From positions 21,904,001-21,968,000 of the forward strand of contig OX467086.1 in NCBI GenBank assembly GCA_950106755.1: a stretch of 64,000 nucleotides of DNA. The letters are read 5' to 3'. Below, one piece after another: positions 10,874 through 22,140 of the stretch. The position numbers and the translations under genes were made by a program. This DNA is from Climacium dendroides (lineage: Eukaryota > Streptophyta > Bryopsida > Hypnales > Climaciaceae). The notes below the pieces were generated by a model. That model did not search any database and had not been told where the DNA came from. It worked only from the letters and a program-made list of their open reading frames with translations. The stretch's first letter is position 1, and every line of letters starts with the position of its first letter.

Positions 10874-12726
10874 AGCTGAGCTGAATATCCAAAATCATTC
10901 ACAGCTAGTGTAAAATTTTTAAGAAAAAAATCATTTACAATTCAGTTCAATTCATTAGTTGCAATGGAAATAAACAATGAATATTTTGTCTAATTTAGGT
11001 CAAGTCTTCATTTGTGTTGGGAAAAAATTCATTGCATGGAAAGAGAAAAAGAGGAAAAAAAGAAATAAAATATGACATCAAATAATAGTAAAGATTATTT
11101 CCTTTTGTTGAGCCTTTGGACTTGGTTGTTGTGTATTCTTTTGTTCTACAACGATGCTCCATTTGTTTCAAAAATAAATAAAGAATAGTAAAGATTTACC
11201 TACTCTATGTATGTTGATGTTAGCAAAGAAATTACAAAAAAAGAGGTTAATATCCTTCAACAAAAGGGTAATTCAACACAATGCTAAGGGTCAAATATCT
11301 AGAAGCACCACTTTTTCTATTGTGTACAATTTTTATTATTAGACCAATCAAATTAACAAACATTTTAATTGGAAAACGAAAAAAGGTTTCAAAATATTGA
11401 AAAATGCATATAATTTGAATATTGTAAACAAAAGTTTCAATGGATCAAAGTATTATGGGTTGATATTTTAGAATCGTTTCTTCAACAATAGGTACATGAT
11501 GGGTGTAGGAGATGTACACAATGAGAGCATGTATTCAAGTGATATTTTAGACACTTTATACATTGGAGTGTCCCTACATTAGTTAGGATAGATGTGATAA
11601 ACAATGTATTATTTGTATATTTTCTCCTACTTGGTGCAAAGACAATTATATCTTTTATCCAAGACAATTTTTTCTATTCCAATGGCTAGCCTTGGTCTTA
11701 TTTTTTCTTCATTCTTTTTCCCTATCCAAAAATAATATATAATATAGTCAATTTTTTTAACTAAGGCATTTTTGCTATCAAAGGAACTTAGTAAAAAAAT
11801 GGAATAGAACTTCAACTTGAACTAGCCAAACAACACAATAATTTCAAATAAATAAATAAATAATCAATTTCTTCAAGTTAATGGCAATAATTTTAAACAA
11901 CCCATCTCAACATATGTTTAGAAATGTTGAATCCATCCATTAAGCTAGGGCTTTTGTTTTGTTTGTTATATTGGGATCTCCCAACTTGTGCATCCGTTGG
12001 TCATGTTCTTGGTACCGTTGGAAATCTCTCTACAAAAAGGGGTGTACGGACTTTATTTCGTGGCATTCTGACTCATGACAAAAAAAAGATATTGAATTTT
12101 GAAGTTTTATGCATTAAAATTTTTAAATTTTGATTGTGGCAACAACACATGACATACTAGTTCATACTTAAAGTTAGGTTGTTTGTTTGTTACATTGAGA
12201 TCTCTTGGACCATACATCCCAAAGTTGTGTTCTTGATATCGTCAAAAAGTTGTTTGCTAGGAGAGTGTGCACATAGGCTTTGTTTCATGGCATTTGGACC
12301 TACAGTGTGAAAGATAATGAGTTTTGAAGTTAAAAAAATTAGAAAATTAATTTGACCTTTATTTTGACTGTAGCAATGACACATGGTACAATAGATTATA
12401 ATACTAACATTTTCACAATTCACAAAAACTCCAATCAATTAACCATTTTCATTCGTTTTGTATTTTGCAATCTTCAACTCCCTTAAAAATGTTTCAACTT
12501 TAATACGATGTATTTGGTCACCACTAAAATAATTATCATCAATGATCAAGTTATTTGGCATGTGTATTGGCTTGGGTGCTTGGCTTCTGACATGTCCCCT
12601 AGCTTTGGTGTCTGGTTCCGAGCTTCCTTTTAGTTGTTTGCATGAGTTGTTTGCGTTTTAGTTTTTGAAAAATTAAAATATTTCCGCTAGGGACTTGTTC
12701 CTCCGTTCCCATGTATTTTTCTACAT
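10874..12726. other. AT-rich spacer, no gene recognised
   Basis: I see no coding signal, tRNA or clear element. The related phrases near 11935-12060 and 12180-12300 (TTTTGTTTGTTA..TTGGGATCTC, then GTTCTTG and a TTTCRTGGCATT block) show that about 240 bp is present as a diverged tandem duplication. Confidence 0.4.
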
Positions 12727-12770
12727 ATCAATGGAAATTGTCCATGTGTTTCAAAAAAAAATAATAATAC
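12727..12770 (+). repeat. Short retroelement-like 3' motif with A-tail, reference copy
   Basis: The motif TCAATGGAAATTGTCCATGT then GTTTCAAAAAAAAATAATAA ends in an A-rich tail. Copies that match only over about 25 bp plus the tail lie at 6186, 10404-10476 (inverted), 21606, 29834 and 42832. The sequence upstream of each is unrelated. Confidence 0.55.
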
Positions 12771-12777
12771 AAAATTT

Positions 12778-13175
12778 GTGGGTGGTAGATGGGGTGCAGG
12801 TGCGGGTGCAGGTGCGGGTGTGTGGGGTGCAGGTGCGGGGTATGCAGGTTCGGGGTGGGGTGCAGGTTCAGGGGTGTGTGGTGCAGGTTGGTGCAAGTTC
12901 GGGTTTGGGTTTGGGTCTGGGTGGAGTGTAGGTTCGGGTTTGGGTGGAGTATAGGTTCCGGTTGAGGTGCAAGTTCATTTGTGGGTTTGGGTGGGGTTGG
13001 GGTGCAAGTTCAAGTGTGGGTTTGGGTGGGGTTCAGGTTTGGGTTGGGATGCAAGTTCAGGTGCGGGTATGGGGTGGAGTGTAGGTTCCGGTTGGGGTGC
13101 AAGTTCAGGTGTGGGTTCAGGTTCAGGTTCAGGTTCAGGCCGGTGGTGTGCGTGTGTGGGGAGGTGGGGTTGAAG
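12778..13175 (+). repeat. G-rich, C-poor minisatellite
   Basis: This is an irregular array of GGTGCAGGTGCGGGT, GGTTCGGGTTTGGGT and GGTTCAGGTTCAGG units. The G-rich strand is the + strand over its whole length, so many G-quadruplex-forming runs are possible. Long frames on both strands are products of the repeat (Pro-Glu on the - strand, Gly/Val/Ser on the + strand). Confidence 0.8.
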
Positions 13176-13707
13176 GTTCAACACGCTCCTTGGATGTCCA
13201 GCATGGAATCCCCTGCCTGCCAGTGCCAGTGAGTCTCCCCCCACGCCACGCTGCAAGCCGGAGGACACTTGTTTCCTCACAGTTGACCCCATGACAGGGG
13301 CTCCCCATGGACTCGCCCGCCACCACTGTACTTCAGCTGCTCCTTGCTGCTGCACCCACAGACTGAACGCGCCTACTTTACTTTGCGAGGGAGAGGGAGA
13401 GGGACTGCAATTCCACATCAGTCTCATCACTTCCATTGTGGGCTTCAAAGTCACCAGCTCTGCCTTGCTCTGCCCTGCCTTGCTCTGCATCTGAGAAAGC
13501 CATCAAGCAGGCTATCCTTCCAGCCAAGCCCAACCCGCCCGCCTGCCTTGCCTGCCTTGCCTGCCCAGCAGTAATAATAAGAAGTAAGAACTTGATACCC
13601 AAAGTCAAACTTGATAGAATGCACTGCCACATGGTTCCTCATCCTCATCATCATTGTTCGAGCTCCTCACAAGCAAGGCTTTTACAGGGTTTATTGTTGA
13701 GCTTTAA
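13176..13707. other. GC-rich spacer with short CTGCC/TTGCC repeats
   Basis: Short direct repeats occur: TCTGCCTTGCTCTGCCCTGC near 13456 and CTGCCTTGCCTGCCTTGCCT near 13543. No recognisable protein is encoded on either strand. Confidence 0.4.
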
Positions 13708-14298
13708 CCCCTAAAGCCCCGAGGCATATTGCAGGCAGAAATGGTGAAAAACGGACACTTTGGAGGGTAGTGAGAACAAAATGAAAAATAAAGTTTTTTT
13801 TCTTCAAAATTCAACCGTACAAATTTGTACTATACTACTATGGGAATGTGTGGAAATTTTTTCAAAAACTTTGACCACAGAGATTGAAAGATTATAACGT
13901 TTGAAGTTAGCAAAAAAAAGTTTTTTTTTTACCTTGCCGGACAAGGCCAATAGTCTTTAACTCCTCTTAGAGTGAGGTTTTTACACTACACATGGTTGTT
14001 TTTGTTTTGACGTTTGCTTCTTGTATCATATAAGTTATGTGCCTACCAAATTTCAGAAGTAAAGGAGGAGTTTTGCAAGAGTTTTCCAAAGTTGCCCGAG
14101 CTATCACAAAAGTTCCAAGGCAATATAACTCTTGATCTAGACACTTGATTTAGGGATTTTGAAAATGAAATTCCCACTAAGGGGGGATATGTTCACCTTT
14201 TGTATCAAAATTTCACGAATATCCGACCAAAATTGACTTCATAGGAACCTACCCGGATTTTCATTTGTTTAGTCAACGGACAATTGTCCCTTTATGGG
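13708..14298 (+). mobile_element. TTAA-type non-autonomous element, subfamily A, intact ends
   Basis: It is flanked by TTAA at 13704-13707 and 14299-14302. The left end is CCCCTAAAGCCCCGAGG. The inverted right end is CCCATAAAGGGACAATTG. The 591-bp body is homologous to 315-827 throughout. It is non-coding. Confidence 0.75.
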
Positions 14299-14348
14299 TT
14301 AAATTGCAATTCGGAACAAAGATTGGCCTAAGCATGTGCAATGAAATT

Positions 14349-14695
14349 TAAGGTAAGATAGGAGGATTGTAAATCGTCCACCTAAGAGTTGAAACTAAAT
14401 TTGGGAGAGGTGAAGCTTCTTGAAATATTTTTCGGTAAATTTCCTTGAGGAATTGGCATTGAACCCACATCTTTGTTTCATTTTTTTGAAGCTTTGTGGA
14501 ATTAGTTATGAAATTTTGAAGTTGAAATGGCATAGGGCTCTAAAATCTCCCACCTCTTGAAATGTATATTGTTTGTACACTATTTGTACATTATTGAAGG
14601 CTAAGAAGAAACAACATGTATAAATAGTGTACATTTGAAGAGGTGGACAGTTTTAGAGCTTGTGCACTCTTAGAACCTCCTACCCATCTCTTTTA
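14349..14695. mobile_element. TA-flanked MITE family T4, copy 1
   Basis: The left end TAAGGTAAGATAGGAGG then TTGTAAATCGTCCACC matches the inverted right end of the second copy (30214-30250). Inside, CTCTAAAATCTCCCACCTC (14538) is an inverted partner of GAGGTGGACAGTTTTAGAG (14640). The element is about 347 bp. Confidence 0.6.
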
Positions 14696-14859
14696 GTGGG
14701 AGTTGTCCATGCGGGTTCAAAAAATAAAAGTAAACAAATTTAAGATAACGGAATATTGTTTAAAGGAACGGGAATGGGGTGTTCTACCTTAGCCGTGTTT
14801 CAATGGACCTTGGAGGATTGCCCCAACTAAAGGTAATTCCAAAAAATTGCCCCCCCTAT

Positions 14860-15030
14860 TTCATACCACATTTTTTGGGGGATTTCTTCACTTCTCCTAT
14901 TTATTTTGGGACCTCCAATTGCAAATGTGAATTCAAAATTTCAAAATTTCATCATACATTCCAAATTAAAAATTTCAGTCTTTTCTCCAGTGGTAAAACA
15001 CGGGGCAATAAGGGGGCAACGACCCTCTTT
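14860..15030 (-). repeat. Dispersed repeat R1, inverted copy
   Basis: The block GGGACCTCCAATTGCAAATG then TGAATTC is the inverted form of the cores at 4100-4262 and 6290-6440. From 15031 to 15987 I see no gene or further element. Confidence 0.4.
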
Positions 15031-15987
15031 CACAAATATATTTCACAATTTTATTTTACCATAGATCCCAGTCCCCACCAACCATCTCCTCCGGTAGTTT
15101 GAAACTTTTACCCTTTTTTTCTTTGATTGGTTACTTTATGATCTTAGCCGTGGACCTAGTTTGAAACTTGCACATGCACATATAAAAAGGCTTATTGATT
15201 GAAAAAGCTAAATTCAAAGGCTAATCTCTGCTGAATCCAGAGAATTTTGCAGTATTTCAAATTTCATAAAGGGATCAAAAAAATTTCTAACTTTCATAAA
15301 TTACTATCATTGGAAGTGCATTCAAAAAGAACTCAAACTTAAACATTGAACCATCCAAGTAAATCCTTTCAAAAGGAAGCTAAAAAACAAAAACAAAATA
15401 GATAGGCATTAGCAAATCATGCTTCAAAAAGCAAAAACATACCAATGACACCGCATTTTGGAGTGCCATAGTGTGGTTGGAAAAATTGTTAAGAAACTAA
15501 TAGAATAATTATTTAAAATTCATTGTTTGTTGCTCACTATAAAAAAATTAATTTGTAATAATGATTCTAAATCGATTTCAATATGAATCAATTCAATGGG
15601 CAATCCAACGTTAATTTCTTATTCATATGAGAGCTAATATAGTGCAGCACTTGCCAAATCCAAGCTCCCGAAGGATATATTCTTAACTTTGAGAAGGGAT
15701 AAAACTAATGCCCCGGTGATTGCAAGAAATTCATGTTGATTTTCATGCATATGGAAATTATTGGGAGTATAGTGAATTTTTGAATTTTTTTAAAAATAAA
15801 GAAAATATACAAATTTAAGAAACCACTATAAATAACATGACTTCACAATTAAAGCAAAAGAATTCAACTACCACAAAAGCATGTGAAATTAAATAGTATA
15901 AGTGTTTCTTGCAAACATTCCACCTCTATGATATTGGATTAAGAATAGAATATTGACTCTAGAATTGAATTATTTTGCCCATGCAAT

Positions 15988-16140
15988 CTTAGGGCCAACT
16001 TTTATGTAGAGTTGGGGCTAGTGAAGTCCACTAATCAACGGTAGAATGGGGACTCCATAAAAAAAATAGACTCCCCAATCCACCATTGATTCGTGGATTT
16101 CACCAGCTCCAACTTTACATAGGTGAAGTTGAACCCTCAG
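15988..16140. mobile_element. Foldback MITE with CTTAGGG ends, copy 1
   Basis: This is a nearly full-length palindrome of 153 bp. The left end is CTTAGGGCCAACTTTTATGT and the inverted right end is CTGAGGGTTCAACTTCACC. The arms stay alignable to the centre at about 16060. Its right end shares CTCAGGG with the next element. Confidence 0.65.
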
Positions 16141-16406
16141 GGACACTTTACACCTAGAGGCCGGACCAATTTGATGGAATGGATTATTTTTTCAAAAAAG
16201 ACATGATCTAACATGGCCTAAGCTCATTGAATTGCGTGCACCAAAAATGAGAGACCATTTCTTGGTTTAGGGGCCAATGACAAATTTCAATTAAAAAACT
16301 TTTTAAAAATAAAACATTATTATTTTCAAATAATCACATCCATTGGATGTTGTGCAATTGGCCTTACGGGAAACTGGCCCAACCTCTAGGTGTAAAGCCA
16401 CCCTGA
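16137..16406. mobile_element. TIR element with CAGGG ends, adjoining copy
   Basis: The left end is TCAGGGACACTTTACACCTA then GAGG. The inverted right end is TCAGGGTGGCTTTACACCTA then GAGG. The element is 270 bp. It overlaps or abuts the previous element, and a further right end of this family occurs at 16542-16640. It is non-coding. Confidence 0.65.
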
Positions 16407-16541
16407 AAATTTCAGCCCTTCTCTCTCTTTCTCTCTTTTTTAGGTTTTATTGAATCGGCCTAGCTTCTTGGCCCCAAGGCCTACACATATGTGAGAATTG
16501 ACCCCCGATAATTTATAATCTTATATACTTATACTAATGAG

Positions 16542-16640
16542 TTGTTGAGGACAACCTCTAGCCCCAAACGGACTGAAGTTTTATGCAATTGGCTGCAAAA
16601 CAAATTGACCTGACTCTAGGTGTAAAAAGCAACCCTAAGT
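16542..16640. mobile_element. Right-end fragment of the CTTAGGG/CAGGG family
   Basis: The inverted end reads CTTAGGGTTGCTTTTTACAC then CTAGAG. The body with TTATGCAATTGGC matches the block before the right end of the 16137 element. No left partner was found, so this copy is truncated. Confidence 0.5.
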
Positions 16641-17030
16641 GATAATTTTCTGGAAGGCTCTGAACCAGGATAACAAGCAGATTGCGTTCCCGATCATGAT
16701 TACGTTCCCATGATCATTGGGTGACAGGTTGTGTTTAGCATCTTTATAGACAGATGCTTTTCGGTGTTCACAAGGGGCAGTGGCACAGGGAGTTCCCCTC
16801 AAGTTCCCCCTCAAGTTCCCCACCCACCCCACCCGTCAATCATTTTAATAAGACTACTAGGGCAAGTATGAACATAGCTAGTCTATCTCGAAAGCTATCT
16901 CCAAGTTCCCCCTTATCTTTACGAAGGACCCATGGGTAGTCGAGGATTCTAAAATTGTGAAGATGTATTATAAAATGCAACTTGTAACAATCAAACGCAA
17001 TCCAATTCGTGACCCTTGAAAGGCCTTTAA

Positions 17031-17222
17031 TACTTAAACGTTGGGCTGGTGCTCGTGGAAATCAGTCATTTTGGAACCGTGTGACATTGTCTAGTTTAAA
17101 AAACCCAAAAATAATCATTGGGAGTCAAACCACTGTAGAAGATTTCCCCTTTCTACCCCTAATTCCGAGGATGAATAGTTGCATTTCTGTCCTACACAGG
17201 AGAACTCCTTGTCATCCATGTG
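17031..17222 (+). mobile_element. Small TTAA-type element (S family), right end lost
   Basis: After TTAA (17027-17030) it reads TACTTAAACGTTGGGCTGGT. The shared core then follows (GGAGTCAAACCACTGTAGAA and GAGGATGAATAGTTGCATTT), ending near CCTTGTCATCC. Complete relatives are at 34273-34484 and 43118-43339. Confidence 0.6.
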
Positions 17223-17302
17223 TGAAGAAGTGTTATAAATTGCAACTTACGAGAATATTCTAATACAACTTTCGAATAGAAGTTGTAAGAAGCAACTTCT
17301 AG

Positions 17303-17372
17303 AAGCCATTCCAAACCAAATGGGAGTAAGCCCATTGTGGGTTAAATTACGTCAGTGGAATACATTCAAGTT
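17303..17372. mobile_element. Fragment of MITE family T1
   Basis: The block CCAAATGGGAGTAAGCCC then ATTGTGGGTTAAATT..TACATTCAAG matches the left arm of the T1 copies. Only this arm is present. Confidence 0.5.
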
Positions 17373-17734
17373 TTGAAACGTGATTGAATGCCTACAGTTT
17401 TTTCTAAGCAAGTGGAAAAGTGACCATATGGTAGAAAACGCTTATTTCCCAACACACCCTTTTTAATAGCTTCATAGGTTGACCTACTATTGATAACATT
17501 TAGATGCATTGTTCATTGGAAAAGATTTTTTTGTTTGTACCTTCTAGCTTATTCATTTCTCTTCCCTCTTTGATTAGGGGGAAGTGCCAAAGCTAACTAT
17601 TTCATGTGAAGATATGAGTACCCCAATCTACCCCGTCCTGCCTCCTTCTTCCCATTTTCAATTTTCAAAAATCTTAGACCGTAGATTTGCTCACAGAAAA
17701 AACAAACTAAAACCAATCTCCAAGCTATTGATTT

Positions 17735-17865
17735 GTGATACAAATATGAATACAAATATAGGTACAAATACAAATATAGAAGACAAATATTGATATGAAT
17801 CTAAATACAAACATGGCTACAGAAGATGTATACAAATACATACTATGAATACAGACAAGGGGTAC
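17735..17865 (+). repeat. Degenerate ATACAAAT-type short tandem repeat
   Basis: TACAAATA-like words recur every 8-16 bp (GATACAAATATGAATACAAA and similar). The surrounding 17400-19090 contains no recognised gene. Several minus- and plus-strand frames of 60-85 codons have no domain I know. Confidence 0.5.
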
Positions 17866-19090
17866 AAAATCCCATATCAACCTGAAATTACAAATTGGGG
17901 CAGGGACAAGGGTGGAATTTGGGTTAGGTTTGGATTTAGAATGGGCATTGAGTGGGGGGTGGAGGTGGGGAATTTTTAAAAATAAATAAATTGGACACTC
18001 ACTTGTACCTTGTCCTCACTATCCATTCAAAAGACAGGTTACAATAATAGGTGATACTATGAGATTGGAATGGGTACAAATGAAAAATCCACATTTACAA
18101 TGAATGAAGTATCCATTATTTTTGGTTTTTCATTTTTTTTACATTTAAAAAAGAAATCCCCAATTCATTCTCCCTTGTCCTTTTGTTTGCACACATTAAA
18201 AGTCCAAATTTCTCAACGAATTTCCCATGTCCTTCAGGCTGAAATGCTTAATTTATCAGAAATAGGTACCCTCCCCCTTACTTCATGTTGGGTACAAAAT
18301 TCCCCTCTAAGGCACTGAGTGTAATTACTTGGTTATTTATTGCAATGTGAATGGAGGGTACATTTGGAGCTCTGAATTCTAAAATTTTCACGCAGGATTC
18401 TATTGTTTACAACTAATGCAATAACTTCATGCCTGAGCCCCAAACCAATTTAAAAAGCCAAAAAAGAAAAGAAGAAAAGAACATTTCTTTGAAATTAAAA
18501 GCACCCTTAATTACCGTACTTGGTGGACAGCATGCCTAGCACGTTAGGGGCACTCCCTTGCCAAGTAATTAATTACTCTTCGCATAATAGTCCCAAGTAA
18601 TAAAAAAAATCTGAAGTTCTTTGGTGTTATTCCATAGTAAAATATTTATCAATCAGTCGTGATGTAATAACTTAGATGCAATGAATTATTTTATAACTTT
18701 TTTAAAAATAATTTTAAAACATAGACAATTTCTGAGAATTATTATTTTTTCCTGAGGAAAAAGTACACGGAATTAGAGGACGAGTTCTCCGCGGGGAATT
18801 TTGGGGAATTTTTCAAAAACTAAAAAAGCAAACAACATAAGCACCAACATAAATAGATGCAACAGATTAGAAATTTGTTTTGATTCTGAAAAATCACCCA
18901 ATAATTCTACAGTAGAAAGTCATGCTTAAAATGAATTTCCCCCCTCAACTTTGGTAATTTCATCCATTTGAAAGGAAAAATTATTGTGAAGCCCTGAAGA
19001 AATGTGGTCATGAATAGAATTGAAAATTTTCCAATTTGATTGAAAGGCAAAATTGTGCAATAAAAAACTTGATATTGAAACATTTTTTTA

Positions 19091-19275
19091 AAATATGAAC
19101 AACTATTAATTGAATATAATATAACATATATGTAAAATATGAACAACTATTAATTGAATATAATATAACATATATGTAAAATATGAGCAACTATTAATTG
19201 AATATAATATAACATATATGTAAAATATAAACAACTATTAATTGAATATAATATAATATACATGTAAAATATGAA
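19091..19275 (+). repeat. 44-bp tandem repeat, four units plus a partial one
   Basis: Units start at 19091, 19135, 19179 and 19223, with a partial fifth at 19267. Each runs AAATATGAACAACTATTAAT then TGAATATAATATAACATATATGT. The first two units are identical and the last two carry single-base changes. Confidence 0.9.
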
Positions 19276-19494
19276 AAAGCATTCTTCACAAAAGCAAAAG
19301 TTAGTTTTGGAAGAAGGTGGCATTAGATTTTGTATTGCTTTGCATTATTTATAATCTTCGACTAGAGAAAATGATCCTCCCACCATTATTCAATTGGACA
19401 TATGCTAAAATGCTTAACATTGTCAGAAATAGATTGTATACCTTGTGGGTAGAGTGATGAGGGATTAATAAGCATATGGTTGGGTGCCTGGGGG

Positions 19495-20527
19495 ATAACC
19501 CTTGGAGGATCATTGTTCCTTTGGGGGACAAATTGGATTTTGAGTACGTACCTATGGTCTCAACTTTTATCATGATTTTTGAAATTTTTTCTTAAGATAA
19601 AAATACACATTAGCTTTGGGGGAATATAATTTTTTTTCAATTGATACATGGGAGCAACAGTTATGCCAAATAAGCTCAAAATAGGGAAAAGCGGGTAGTT
19701 AAAAAAACTCACAAAATTTAAAATTTTGAATTTTTTTTCTCATAGAATATATATTTTTGTCTACATGAAAAGCTTAGATTCATTCCATTTAAGTAAGTGA
19801 TGTGAAAGTTACGGAGCATCTCATTTTTCAAGCAATCATAATAATTTTAAAAAAAAATAATGTGTTGGATTCATTTTTGAACTCACTTTCCATAGATTTT
19901 CAAAAAAAGAAGTTCCATGTAGTTTAGTTTTCTTGCCAAAACAATGTCATCAATAGAGGTAGTCACACCTTCTTCACTTGGCACTTGAAGAATGGAGAAT
20001 GAGAAGTTGGTGAGGATTTAGAGGAGCCAATGGGAAGTCACGAAGGGTGAAGAAGGTGTGACTACCTCTAATGAATCAATGTGTTTCAATTCCATCTCAG
20101 AGATATTAATAATTTAGAATTGCCTTCTATCTTGTACTTATTTCTACTTGACAATTTTTTTGAAAATAAAAATCAAATGTTTTTTTCTTAAATTTTTTTC
20201 CCTAGATTCTTAGCTCAATTCCCCACCATAAAAATTTTAACTTCTAAACTCTAGAGTGCAAAAAATTTAAGTTAATAAGGTTTGAAGTCAAATAATCTAG
20301 TCATGCAAGGTATACAAAAACTTGTTTTCTTCACCCAAAATGCAAATATCTTGCAATCCATCTAGTCAAATTTCTTGAAATTTATTCTACACATTTTCAT
20401 ATTGGTTAGGTTTAATATCCTACTCTTATACATGCAAAAAATAATAATTTTCAAATTATTTTACTCTCTGCAAGAAACGGCAACTTTGAATGTTTTTTGA
20501 CGATAAAAGACCATGGTCCTTTGGGGA
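19495..20527 (-). mobile_element. TTAA-type element, subfamily B, with MITE inserted
   Basis: The body is homologous to 2080-2855 (the block at 20095-20220 aligns with 2490-2640). The inverted right end reads CCCCAAAGGACCATGG. A T5 MITE (19954-20070) interrupts it. The target site has decayed. Confidence 0.5.
19954..20070. mobile_element. TA-flanked MITE family T5, short copy
   Basis: The left end is TAGAGGTAGTCACACCTTCT then TCACTT. The inverted right end is the same over 24 bp. The 117-bp element appears to interrupt a subfamily B element, so it is younger than its host. A 441-bp relative lies at 32904-33344. Confidence 0.7.
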
Positions 20528-20624
20528 TAAATAAGTGTATAGGTTGAACATCTAGGGATTCATAGATACATGGGTTGAATGCTTAGGAATTAATAAGTAT
20601 ATGGGTTAAATTCTTAGGAATTAA
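20527..20624 (+). repeat. Three imperfect tandem units of about 31 bp
   Basis: The units follow the pattern GGGATTAATAAGTATATGGG then TTGAATGCTTA. A single similar unit occurs at 19461-19492, on the other side of the neighbouring TTAA element. Confidence 0.5.
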
Positions 20625-20807
20625 CCTTGAAAGGCCCTTGGGGTCCCTCTACACAACCACATTTTACCTTACAACTTTTCAAATGTGATTTAATATGTGA
20701 ATTGTGATACATTGTTATTTATGTACTATCATGATTATCGATTTACTTTGTATTAAAAAAATATTTGCTCAATCTTTTTAAAAAACCAAATACCACCAAA
20801 TTCATAT
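20625..20807 (-). mobile_element. TTAA-type element, subfamily C, inverted and truncated
   Basis: TTAA (20621-20624) is followed by CCTTGAAAGGCCC. The body is the reverse complement of 9872-10084. The other end is missing where the Stowaway-like MITE begins. Confidence 0.55.
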
Positions 20808-20813
20808 AAGAAG

Positions 20814-20899
20814 CACCACCTCTATTTCTAAAAAAAGACCTATGTTTCCTTTGTATTTTACAAAAAAACACATGGGTCTCTTTAGAAAGAGAGGGAGTA
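20814..20899. mobile_element. Stowaway-like MITE
   Basis: The inverted right end TACTCCCTCTCTTTCTAAAG then AGACCCATG pairs with the left arm CACCACCTCTATTTCTAAAA then AAAGACCTATG. CTCCCTC ends with a TA target are the hallmark of Stowaway (Tc1/mariner-type) plant MITEs. The element is about 86 bp. Confidence 0.6.
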
Positions 20900-21060
20900 T
20901 GGTAAACTACCCCATTACGGACAAAATGGGAGCAAACCCATGGTAGCTAAATTATGATAGTGGTGTACATTTCAGGACTTGAATGTACACTACCATTACA
21001 ATTTTGCCCACCATGAGCTTGCCCCCATTCTTGTCCATAAGAGGGTGGTTTACCCTTATA
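20898..21060. mobile_element. TA-flanked foldback MITE family T1, copy 2
   Basis: The left arm is TATGGTAAACTACCCC and the inverted right arm is TATAAGGGTAAACCACCC. The arms align for about 80 bp, through AATGGGAGCAAACCCATGGT and GTGTACATT. It starts on the same TA that ends the Stowaway-like MITE. Confidence 0.75.
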
Positions 21061-22133
21061 TGGGTTGAGCACTTACGAATTTTAAGAAGTGTGTATTGTT
21101 TGAGTGTTTATAGGGGTTAACAACTCAAGAAGTTCCCTTTCTAGTGCCCACCTATTTAACTCGCTTCTCCCCCACCTCCACCACCCTCTTCAGAGTGACT
21201 CCCACCACTGATTTCCAAGAAGCTTAGCAACTAAACCCTCCCCCCCAATAATGATACCCTGCCCTTTTCCCCTATTTCCACCCACCGCCTCCCCCTCCCC
21301 TCCCCCTCCCCCCAAACGTGGTCTAAAGTCCCCCCCAATAACCATAGCACCCCTCCACCCACTGTTCATCATGCTGCCAAGTCCACATGTCTAATTCAAA
21401 CGGCCCCAAATGACCCCCCTTGCCAGCCCCGAAAATTCAAATCCCATTTCCAACGCAATTATGCAACGTGAGAATTGATCAACAACAACAACTGGAACCC
21501 CACGGCAATGAAAACATGGGCATAAAAAAACACAAAACATGCGCATGAGTTCCTGACCCCCTCCCCCCTGGTGAGCCCGAGAAAAAGGGTGCGATAAATG
21601 CCCCGTTATCAATGGAAATTGCCCATGTGTTTCAAGAGGAAAAAGAAACGAAGGGAAGGGGGTGTTTGGGGTGTGTGATAAATGCCCAACGTAAGTTAAA
21701 CTTGCTTCCCCTCTTTCTCTTGGCAGTGAACCTTTATTTCACCTCGGCATGACTGACTGACCCATTTTTTGTTTTGCATTGTATTGAATTTTTTCACCTC
21801 ACACCCTATTCATTCATTCATTTATTCATTTATTCATTCGTTCGTTTCATTCAAGCAGAAAGTCCGCTCTGGCACGCCACACGAACCCCCCCTGAAATTG
21901 CGAAAAAAAAAACTCCATTATTATGGTCCAGGCTTCCAGCTACCATACCGCAATCCAAAACTATGCATTCATCCATCCATTTTCATCCATATCCATTCCA
22001 TTCATCCTTTATTTCATGAGGTGGCTTCCTTCTTCATAGGAAGACTTTCAAGCTTGCTGCGCGCACACACCCACTCGCACACATTCACTCTGCTCCTTTG
22101 CTGGAAACGTAGTGGCTTGTGTTGTGCTGTAGA
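21061..22133. other. Spacer upstream of the TTL promoter
   Basis: It contains a C-rich tract (21170-21360, many CCCCTCC words) and ATTC repeats (21806-21842). No gene was recognised. The A-tailed motif copy at 21606 is listed separately. Confidence 0.4.
21606..21655 (+). repeat. A-tailed 3' motif, copy upstream of TTL
   Basis: TATCAATGGAAATTGCCCAT then GTGTTTCAAGAGGAAAAAG matches the 12727 copy over about 26 bp and is followed by an A-rich tail. Confidence 0.5.
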
Positions 22134-22140
22134 TATATAA
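22134..22140 (+). promoter_or_regulatory. Probable TATA box of the TTL gene
   Basis: TATATAA is followed about 25-35 bp downstream by a dense CT-rich tract (22163-22226), typical of plant transcription starts and leaders. The distance to the coding start fits a leader interrupted by an intron. Confidence 0.5.

Noticed and set aside
12975..13490. 171-codon minus-strand frame with a Pro-Glu repeat
   Set aside because: It is the reverse reading of the G-rich minisatellite and neighbouring GC-rich DNA, with no domain and no conserved start.
19091..19275. CRISPR-like array (regular 44-bp repeats)
   Set aside because: The repeats are contiguous with no unique spacers, and the genome is a plant nuclear genome. 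It is a simple tandem array.
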